Shown: in pieces, positions 45,898 through 52,075 of the stretch
How positions within the stretch are numbered: the first letter of the stretch is position 1
Layout of the letters: the number at the start of each line of letters is the position of its first letter
DNA from: Campylobacterales bacterium
GTDB taxonomy: Bacteria; Campylobacterota; Campylobacteria; Campylobacterales; Sulfurospirillaceae
Direction: 5' to 3'
DNA length: 52,075 nucleotides
Assembly: GCA_024280575.1 (NCBI GenBank)
Contig: JAJRPV010000035.1
Location: forward strand, 1 to 52,075
The notes under the pieces: generated by a model
Database searches by the model: none
What the model saw: only the letters and a program-made list of their open reading frames with translations
What the model was told of the DNA's origin: nothing
Translations under genes and position numbers: made by a program

Positions 45898-45913
45898 AAG
45901 CAAAAACCATTCC
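45898..45913 (-). promoter_or_regulatory. Sigma-54 (RpoN) promoter of flgB
   Basis: On the minus strand GGAATGGTTTTTGCTT fits the Campylobacter sigma-54 consensus GGAA-N6-TTGCTT exactly, with GG and GC 10 bases apart. It ends 38 bases before the flgB ATG. Confidence 0.8.
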
Positions 45914-45952
45914 TCTTTATAATAATTTTGCAAAGCAATTCTTTAATACTTT

Positions 45953-45963
45953 TTGTATATAAT
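45953..45963 (+). promoter_or_regulatory. Sigma-70 -10 promoter of ftsW
   Basis: TTGTATATAAT ends 22 bases before the ftsW ATG at 45985. It fits the T-rich, extended -10 pattern seen elsewhere in the window. Confidence 0.5.
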
Positions 45964-45984
45964 ATTAAAAAAATAAAGAGTCCC

Positions 45985-47145
45985 ATGCAAGCTGATAAAA
46001 CATTATTTATTCTAAGTTCTTTTTGTATATTTGTAGGCATTGTATTTTCATTGTCGTTGCCTGTTTTTACAAATATATATTTTGGATATAGCGAATTTCA
46101 CTTTTTTATAAGACAATTTGGAGTAGGAATGTTTTCAATCTTGATTATGTGGTCAATATCAAGATTTAACCCTGATAAAAGCCTAACTATCATGGGCTTT
46201 AGCATATTTCTCATTTGTCTTTTTTTGATGGGAATTATGCACTTTCTTCCTGAAAGTATGGTTACTAGTGCAGGTGGAGCAAAAAGATGGATAAGACTTC
46301 CTGGTTTTTCATTGGCTCCTGTAGAGTTTTTTAAGATTGGTTTTGTATATTTTTTAGCTTGGAGTTTTGCTAGAAAACTTGATGAAAAGAAAAAATCTTT
46401 AAAAGATGAGTTAACATTAATTTTACCATATGTTGCTGTTTTTGTATTGGTTGTTTATCTTATAGCAGTTATGCAAAATGACCTAGGACAAGTTATTGTT
46501 CTTGCTTTGACATTGGCAATTATGCTTTTTTTTGCTGGGACAAGCATTAAGTTGTTTATGATATCAATCGCCGGATCTATTGCAATTTTTATTTTAGCTA
46601 TATTTACTTCACAACATAGAATTTTACGGATAAAAGTTTGGTGGGGGACTATTCAAAATATGGTTTTATCGGTTCTTCCAGATAGTTTAGCAAAAACATT
46701 AAGAGTAGATAACGCACCTGAGCCTTATCAAATTTCGAACTCATTAAATGCCATAAACCATGGTGGTCTTTTTGGGCAGGGTATCGGCTCAGGCTCTTTT
46801 AAATTAGGTTTTTTAAGTGAAGTTCATACCGATTTTGTATTAGCTGGAATTGCGGAAGAGATAGGCTTCATCGGTTTATCCATTGTTACTTTAGCTATAT
46901 TTCTAGTTACATACAGAATATTTAGAATTGCAAACCGAAGTGATAATCGCGTATATTATCTTTTTTCTGTAGGCATTGGACTTTTGATTGTTTTTTCATT
47001 TCTAATGAATGCCTATGGTATAACTTCTTTAACCCCTATAAAAGGTATAGCTGTGCCATTTTTAAGCTATGGAGGAAGCTCTATGCTTGCTCTAAGTGTC
47101 GGACTAGGGATGGTACTCATGGTAAGCAAAAAGGCAAAACTGTGA
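45985..47145 (+). CDS. ftsW: FtsW/RodA-family peptidoglycan polymerase, probably FtsW
   Basis: A 386-residue SEDS protein with about ten membrane segments. AGGAKRWIRLPGFSLAPVEFFKIG and the C-terminal ITSLTPIKGIAVPFLSYGGSSMLALSVGLGM are family signatures. ATG at 45985 has AAAGAG upstream and places the first helix properly; the open frame extends 48 codons further without protein-like features. Coupling to murG favours FtsW over RodA. It overlaps murG by four bases (GTGA). Confidence 0.9.
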   Translation: MQADKTLFILSSFCIFVGIVFSLSLPVFTNIYFGYSEFHFFIRQFGVGMFSILIMWSISRFNPDKSLTIMGFSIFLICLFLMGIMHFLPESMVTSAGGAKRWIRLPGFSLAPVEFFKIGFVYFLAWSFARKLDEKKKSLKDELTLILPYVAVFVLVVYLIAVMQNDLGQVIVLALTLAIMLFFAGTSIKLFMISIAGSIAIFILAIFTSQHRILRIKVWWGTIQNMVLSVLPDSLAKTLRVDNAPEPYQISNSLNAINHGGLFGQGIGSGSFKLGFLSEVHTDFVLAGIAEEIGFIGLSIVTLAIFLVTYRIFRIANRSDNRVYYLFSVGIGLLIVFSFLMNAYGITSLTPIKGIAVPFLSYGGSSMLALSVGLGMVLMVSKKAKL

Positions 47146-48149
47146 TTGCACTTAGTGGTGGTGGCACGGGAGGTCATCTCTCCATCGTCAAAGCTCTCAA
47201 GAATGCATTAAATAAAAAAGGAATAGAACCGGTTTATATAGGTTCAAACAGAGGGCAAGACAAAGCATGGTTTGAAAACGAAATTGGATTTAGCCAAAAA
47301 TACTTTTTAAATTCACAAGGTGTTGTAAATAAACAGGGCTTAAAAAAATTATCCTCTTTGGCTGAAATTTTCAAATCATCCCTAAAATGCAGAGAAATTT
47401 TCAAACAAAACAGTATAGAAAGCCTTATATGTGTAGGTGGATATTCGGCAGCTCCTGCTTCATTTGCAACCATCGGAAGCTCTGTTAATCTTTACATTCA
47501 TGAGCAAAATGCCTCTATTGGTAAACTAAATAAGATATTAAGACCTTTTGCAAAAGAGTTTTTTAGCTCTTACGATAAAAACAGTAAGATAAAAGATTAC
47601 CCTGTTGATTTATCTTTTTTCAAACATCAAAAAAAAATTACAAAACTTCAAACAATTATATTTTTAGGCGGAAGCCAGGGCTCAAGTGCTATAAATAATC
47701 TTGCTCTAAATTTAGCAGAAAAACTAAAAAATGATAATATTCAAATTATTCATCAAACCGGTAAAAATGATTTTACAAAAGTGCAAAATTTTTATAAATT
47801 GCATAACATAAAAGCAGATGTTTTTGATTTTTCATCTAACTTAATAGAAAAAATCTCAAAAGCAGATTTCGCAATAAGCAGATCAGGAGCTAGCACACTT
47901 TGGGAACTTTGTGCACTTGGCATACCTGCTCTCTTTATTCCATACCCCTATGCAGCAGGTGACCACCAATATTACAATGCAAAAGCTTTGGTATATAAAA
48001 ACTTGGCCTTGCTCAAAAGAGAAAATGAACTAGAAGCAAACACTATTTTGAAAGACATAAAAAATATAGATTTTAAAGATATCTCAACTAGATTAAAAAA
48101 TGAAATCAAACCTAATGGGGCTAAAAAAATTATAGATTATATCATTTAG
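47142..48149 (+). CDS. murG: UDP-GlcNAc-undecaprenol pyrophosphate-MurNAc-pentapeptide transferase MurG
   Basis: A 335-residue membrane-associated transferase making lipid II. The N-terminal SGGGTGGHLSIVKALK is the GxGGHxxP-type motif with Ser in place of Pro. HEQNASIGKLNK, FLGGSQGSSAINNLA and ISRSGASTLWELCALGIPALFIPYP complete the fold. GTG start overlaps ftsW. Its stop overlaps the ClC stop by a few bases (convergent). Confidence 0.95.
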   Translation: MIALSGGGTGGHLSIVKALKNALNKKGIEPVYIGSNRGQDKAWFENEIGFSQKYFLNSQGVVNKQGLKKLSSLAEIFKSSLKCREIFKQNSIESLICVGGYSAAPASFATIGSSVNLYIHEQNASIGKLNKILRPFAKEFFSSYDKNSKIKDYPVDLSFFKHQKKITKLQTIIFLGGSQGSSAINNLALNLAEKLKNDNIQIIHQTGKNDFTKVQNFYKLHNIKADVFDFSSNLIEKISKADFAISRSGASTLWELCALGIPALFIPYPYAAGDHQYYNAKALVYKNLALLKRENELEANTILKDIKNIDFKDISTRLKNEIKPNGAKKIIDYII

Positions 48150-49597
48150 TCTTGTAATCCATACGGAGGGTTGCTACCGTGTAGTGGTCTCATTATGGTT
48201 TTTATCATTTTTTTATCATTTTGATTTTGTGTTGTGTAAGATGTAAAATCTTTCAAACTACCTTTAAATATATTTTCTTGTCCAAGATAAAGGCTATATC
48301 CAAAACTAGCAAGATAACTAGTTATAACCGCAGCTGTCATAGGAATAACAACATCATCGTGGCTCATCTCAGTAATCATAACTATAGCAGCGAGTGGAGT
48401 TTTTGCACCAGCGGATAAAGCAGCTCCCATACCAGCAAGTGTATACATTACCAATTGACTTGGAAAAATATGCCCAAAGATATTTCCAATCGCAGCACCT
48501 ATAATCAAAACTGGAAATATTAATCCTCCAGGTATCCCAAACCCCAAGGTAAGACAAGTGATTATTATCGTAAAACATACTATAATAACATCTGTACTAA
48601 TTGAAAAATTTATCTGTGCCATGGTTGAAAGAATTTTCAAATTTACTGGAGCGGAAAAAATATTTATATCATTTGTCAAATAATATAATCCTGCGATAAA
48701 AGGCAAGGATAATAAAGTACCTATAAAAGGTCTCCTGTTTGCTGATATTGCTTTTGCAAGCTTTGAAAAGAAATGAAACATAAGGGTATAAATATAAATT
48801 ATAATAGAAATCACTAAACCCATAGCTATTATATAAGGTATACTATCTAGCGTCCAAATAGCCCTACTATGAAGCTGTATAAAAGCATGATTTCCTCTGA
48901 AAAACGAAAAAGTGAGATAACTTACAATTGAAGCTACTATGAGAGGAATAAAAGGTTTATAATTAAAGTTATATGTGTTTTCTAATTCCATTGCAAAAAT
49001 TGAACTTCCCAATGGTGCTTTCAAAAGTGCTCCTGTAAATGCCCCTCCACCAATAAGACCAAGCATACCTTTAAATCTTTTACCAAAGCCATAGGTTTTT
49101 CCCATCCACTCACCAATACCGACTCCCAAGAAAAACGAAGGTCCTTCGCGTCCTGCTATAAAACCACCAGATAGTGTCAAAATTGATATTATCAACTTAT
49201 AGAACAATGATTTTATTTTTATATATTTTGTAGATTTTAAATGCAAGATGGAATACCCAATACCAGGACCTCCAACATCAGAATTATTTTTTATAACTTG
49301 CCCTGTAATTATCGCAACAAAAAGAGGATATAAAAAAAAGTAGATTAAATCTCTAGATAATATAGTATTTATATTAACAACAGCTAAGTCCATCAAGGAG
49401 GCTATTATGCCAGTTGTTATTCCTATGGCTATTGCCAAGGGCAACCATCTGCCTAAAAAGAAAAATATTGAAATAAAATCGATTTGAATATTAGAATGCA
49501 GTAAACTCTCTTCAAAAACTCTTTTAAAATATTTTACAACTTGTAAATCTTTGTTGCCGAATATTAAATATACAAAAAAATCTCTAATTTTTTTCAT
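48146..49597 (-). CDS. ClC-family chloride channel or Cl-/H+ exchanger
   Basis: A 483-residue protein with about 10-11 membrane helices. GGPGIGYSI takes the place of the usual GSGIP; GGFIAGREGPSFFLG carries the gating glutamate; GFGIPGGLIFPVLIIGA is the third selectivity element. The gating glutamate is kept, which is compatible with an exchanger. ATG at 49597 has AGGG upstream; a GTG at 49633 would add 12 residues. Convergent with murG. Confidence 0.9.
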   Translation of the reverse strand: MKKIRDFFVYLIFGNKDLQVVKYFKRVFEESLLHSNIQIDFISIFFFLGRWLPLAIAIGITTGIIASLMDLAVVNINTILSRDLIYFFLYPLFVAIITGQVIKNNSDVGGPGIGYSILHLKSTKYIKIKSLFYKLIISILTLSGGFIAGREGPSFFLGVGIGEWMGKTYGFGKRFKGMLGLIGGGAFTGALLKAPLGSSIFAMELENTYNFNYKPFIPLIVASIVSYLTFSFFRGNHAFIQLHSRAIWTLDSIPYIIAMGLVISIIIYIYTLMFHFFSKLAKAISANRRPFIGTLLSLPFIAGLYYLTNDINIFSAPVNLKILSTMAQINFSISTDVIIVCFTIIITCLTLGFGIPGGLIFPVLIIGAAIGNIFGHIFPSQLVMYTLAGMGAALSAGAKTPLAAIVMITEMSHDDVVIPMTAAVITSYLASFGYSLYLGQENIFKGSLKDFTSYTTQNQNDKKMIKTIMRPLHGSNPPYGLQD

Positions 49598-49687
49598 GAT
49601 GTCTAACCCTATGGATTTACCATATGATAGCACTTTATGTCTTAAATAATTTTTTAATTGTTATTATTTTGTAAAATTACTGAAAGA

Positions 49688-49764
49688 TGGTGCGCTCAGA
49701 GGAATTCGAATCCCCGACCGCTGGTACCGCAAACCAGTGCTCTATCCAACTGAGCTATGAACGC
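49688..49764 (-). tRNA. tRNA-Arg (anticodon GCG)
   Basis: A complete 77-base cloverleaf with encoded CCA. Acceptor GCGTTCA/TGAGCGC, D arm GCTC...GAGC, anticodon stem CTGGT/ACCAG with loop TTGCGGT (anticodon GCG), and T arm GGGGA-TTCGAAT-TCCTC. It reads CGC and CGT. Most bacteria use ACG, edited to ICG by TadA; G34 avoids that need. Confidence 0.95.
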
Positions 49765-49800
49765 ACATATTAATAAGGTCGGTATTATACCCTATTTTTT

Positions 49801-50702
49801 CTAAAATTCAAAGATTTTTTTCTCTTTTTTTTGTTGAAGCAAAAGTCCTAAAATGATCAAAACAAGTCCCACAAAAGTTGAAAGTAAAATTTTCTCTCCC
49901 ACCAACAAATAGATAAAAACTAGTGATAAAAATGGAGAGATAAATATCAAGTTTGCTATTTTTGAACTATTATTCGTCAGTTTCATCGCTTTTAACCAAA
50001 ATATATAAGTAATTCCCATTTCAAAAAACCAATATACGCAGAGCCCCATATGCCATACAAATTAATCTCAAAAGACTTGGAAAACAAAAACATATATAAA
50101 ATAATCATTGCAAATCCACTTAAAAAACTTATAAAAAGACTTATGATTAAATCCACATCTGACTTTGTATTATAAATCCAATACAATGACCATAAAATTG
50201 TTGAAGAAAATGCAAGAATCACACCAAGAGTTGATGAAAGCTGAAAGCTGAAAATATCTCCTCTTGTCGATATAATCAAAATACCAATATAGCAAATAAT
50301 TCCTGCCAAAAAATCATAAAGAGTTAATTTTTGCTTCAAAATAAAAAATGATAAATAACTAAGTGTTAATGCCCAAGTATAATTGATAGGTTGAGCAACC
50401 TGGGCGGGAAGCAAATCATAAGCTTTAAAAAGAATCAAATAATACAAAAAAGGATTTATAATTCCAAGTATCATGAGTTTAATATAATCTCTCTTCGTAT
50501 AACTAAATAAAAGTTGAATTTTTTTATCTTTGACGATAGAAACAAATAAAATTATCAAAGAAAAACAGACAGAATAAAAAAGTAATTGTTCAGGAGTAAA
50601 GTATAATAAAGTTATTTTAAAAGCACTAGCTACCGTTGACCATAAAATTACTGCCATAAAGCCATACATGTAGGCTTTTTTTTGATTGATTTGAGCGTTC
50701 AT
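49801..50702 (-). pseudogene. EamA/DMT-family transporter, frameshifted
   Basis: A 10-helix drug/metabolite exporter of about 300 residues. The first 236 residues include AVILWSTVASAFKITL (EamA start) and a middle repeat, then the frame ends early. The break is a T6 run (plus-strand A 50023-50028): one more T gives IGFFEMGITYIFWLKAMKL and joins the last helices, ending GLVLIILGLLLQQKKEKK. Substrate unknown. A sequence error is likely. Confidence 0.85.
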
Positions 50703-50766
50703 TATGAATTATACTATATTTTTAGCAATCATTTGGTAAAATACTATATTTAATATAAGGTAAAAA

Positions 50767-51624
50767 ATGAATGATAAAGTCATAGCATATCAAGGGGTTG
50801 AGGGTGCTTACTCTCATCTTGCTTGTAAAAATGCATTGCCAAAGTCCATATCAATTGCATGTGAAAGCTTTGAAGATGCTATGAAATTAGTAGAAAACAA
50901 AACAGCAGATTTTGCTATGATTCCTGTCGAAAATTCAACTGCCGGGAGAGTTGAAGAGATATACAGATTGATTCCAAAATCATCCCTTTTTATCGTAAGC
51001 GAACATTTTGAACCTGTTAATCATTGTTTATTAGGCATAAGAGGAAGTAAACTTAAAGATATAAAATATATTGGCTCTCATCCACAAGCTTTAGCACAAT
51101 GTTACAAAAATATTATTGATTTAAATTTAACAGCAGTTGCAAAATTTGATACAGCGGGATCTGCTAAAGAAATAAGTGATAGAAATGATAAAACATATGC
51201 AGCAATCGCATCTAAACTTGCAGCAAGGTTATATAATCTAGAAATCCTGAGAGAGTATTTTGGCGATTTAAAAGGAAATGTAACTAGATTTATAATTCTT
51301 TCAAGAGAAAACACAATACCAGAATTTAACAAAAACAAAAACTACATAACATCGCTTATATTTCATGTAAGAGATATTCCCGCAGCTTTATATAAAGCAC
51401 TTGGTGGATTTGCTACAAATAGTGTAAATTTGTTGAAGTTAGAAAGTTATTCAATGACAGGTTCTTTACAGGTAAGTAGATTTCACATTGATATCGAAGC
51501 ACATCCGAATGAAAAAAAATATAAACTAGCCCTAGATGAACTTCAATTTTTTGCAAAAGAGATAAAGTATTTGGGAGTTTATGAAAAACATATAGGTAGG
51601 GAAAATTATCAATTGACCTCATAA
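50767..51624 (+). CDS. pheA: Prephenate dehydratase PheA, monofunctional
   Basis: A 285-residue enzyme of phenylalanine synthesis. IAYQGVEGAYSHLACKNALP starts the periplasmic-binding-like dehydratase domain, with MIPVENSTAGRVEEIYRLI and NVTRFIILSREN, then an ACT domain (about 195-275; SLIFHVRDIPAALYKALGGF) for Phe feedback. It lacks the chorismate mutase domain normally fused at the N-terminus in Campylobacterota. The sequence looks most like alphaproteobacterial PheA. Good ATG start with own promoter region. Confidence 0.9.
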   Translation: MNDKVIAYQGVEGAYSHLACKNALPKSISIACESFEDAMKLVENKTADFAMIPVENSTAGRVEEIYRLIPKSSLFIVSEHFEPVNHCLLGIRGSKLKDIKYIGSHPQALAQCYKNIIDLNLTAVAKFDTAGSAKEISDRNDKTYAAIASKLAARLYNLEILREYFGDLKGNVTRFIILSRENTIPEFNKNKNYITSLIFHVRDIPAALYKALGGFATNSVNLLKLESYSMTGSLQVSRFHIDIEAHPNEKKYKLALDELQFFAKEIKYLGVYEKHIGRENYQLTS

Positions 51625-51687
51625 GAGAACTACACAGGAATAAACCCTGTGACAAGTACTTGACCATAAAAACTTAGGACATAACAA

Positions 51688-51924
51688 TTGAATAGAAAGA
51701 TAAAAAAGATAATTTTTTATGCACTTTGGGCACTTATTTTTTTATACCTTTATACAAAATTTGCTGAGACAAAACCATTTGGTAAAAATTCTAATTTTCG
51801 TCAAAATAATTGTAAAAATAGTAGTAAAAAAATAAAAAGAATTGTTAATTATAAAGATTTAAGTAATAATAAATGTATTGAAATTAAAACTAAGTACTTT
51901 AGTTTAAAAAATTATGTGGATTGA
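51688..51924 (+). CDS. Small hypothetical membrane-anchored protein
   Basis: 78 residues. A basic start (MNRKIKKIIF) and one membrane helix (IIFYALWALIFLYLYTKFA) are followed by a polar Asn/Lys/Ser-rich tail. The ATA/TTG context is weak (it opens with TTG) and it lies beside the 5S gene. It may be a real single-pass protein or a chance frame. Confidence 0.35.
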   Translation: MNRKIKKIIFYALWALIFLYLYTKFAETKPFGKNSNFRQNNCKNSSKKIKRIVNYKDLSNNKCIEIKTKYFSLKNYVD

Positions 51925-51945
51925 AAAAGAAGAATAAATTCAAGA

Positions 51946-52063
51946 ATCCGGCAGCGACCTACATTTCCACAACAGTAAGCTGCAGTATTATCGGCGATGA
52001 GTTGCTTAGCTTCTAGGTTCGAAATGGGACTAGGCGTTTCCAACTCTCCATAGCCACCGGAAA
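51946..52063 (-). rRNA. rrf: 5S ribosomal RNA
   Basis: Minus-strand sequence starts near 52063 with CCGGTGGCTATGGAGAGTTGG, contains CCCATTTCGAACCTAGAAGC (conserved CCGAAC loop variant) and GCCGATAATACTGCA, and ends TAGGTCGCTGCCGG. The ends CCGGTGGC and GCTGCCGG pair as helix I. It is the tail of an rRNA operon whose 23S lies beyond the window. Confidence 0.95.
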
Positions 52064-52075
52064 TCTTGAAGTAAA

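Noticed and set aside
45841-45984. Longer N-terminus for ftsW
   Set aside because: It would run back through the flgB promoter, including the sigma-54 site, and has no ribosome site; ATG 45985 does.
1-52075. CRISPR arrays, insertion sequences, integrases
   Set aside because: No repeat-spacer pattern or transposase-like protein was seen. The only clear tandem repeat is the two-copy purE leader.

Overview
The window is low-GC DNA from a Campylobacterota (epsilonproteobacterial) organism. The strongest evidence is gene order. From about 11.5 to 26.5 kb the genes run rplS-trmD-rimM-KH-rpsP-ffh, then RluA-like-waaA-zinc ribbon-nif3-glyQ-DUF3972-like-purE-U32 peptidase-CheZ-like-glnA. From memory this is the Cj0714 to Cj0699 order of Campylobacter jejuni. 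The pbp/fliE/flgC/flgB and alaS/maf/pbp groupings, the DegT/Gfo-Idh pair, HP0958-like and HP0170-like proteins, and TTTGATATAAT-type promoters agree. The species cannot be named. The organism is probably flagellated and microaerobic, and it may reduce nitric oxide.

Layout. 1-1.9 kb: end of a cupredoxin subunit II without CuA cysteines, and a heme-copper oxidase-type subunit I whose helix-VI metal-ligand His is Asp (gNOR-like NO reductase). 1.9-3.1 kb: two small membrane proteins. 3.1-6.3 kb: nhaA, and katA with an ankyrin partner. 6.4-11.4 kb: a complete overlapping citrate lyase operon citC-D-E-F-X-G. 11.5-15.1 kb: ribosome/SRP operon. 15.2-24.1 kb: envelope, RNA-modification and housekeeping genes, a duplicated purE leader, and a CheZ-like protein. 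24.2-26.5 kb: PHP phosphatase and glnA. 26.8-32.7 kb: ETF-quinone oxidoreductase, a fused EtfB-EtfA, and a fused NfnA-NfnB-like protein, an apparent flavin/ferredoxin/NAD(P)H/quinone redox module. 32.7-40 kb: a minus-strand operon alaS to PBP1A. 40.2-42.8 kb: ComEA-like protein with a lysine-rich tail, and a sugar aminotransferase/dehydrogenase pair. 42.8-48.1 kb: ftsI, fliE-flgC-flgB behind a sigma-54 promoter, ftsW-murG. 48.1-52 kb: ClC channel, tRNA-Arg, EamA transporter, pheA, 5S rRNA.

Six genes are broken. Five (nif3, U32 peptidase, ABC ATPase, PBP1A, EamA) each lack exactly one base in a short homopolymer, which looks more like sequencing error than decay. The sixth, the HP0958/FlgZ homologue, has an in-frame TAA where the family has Gln. 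The flgB promoter is a perfect sigma-54 match, and HP0958 stabilises RpoN in Helicobacter, so that stop could matter for motility.

The most promising biology is the gNOR-like reductase with a carboxylate-modified active site and the ETF-QO/EtfBA/NfnAB cluster. Both are read from sequence motifs; function is inferred.
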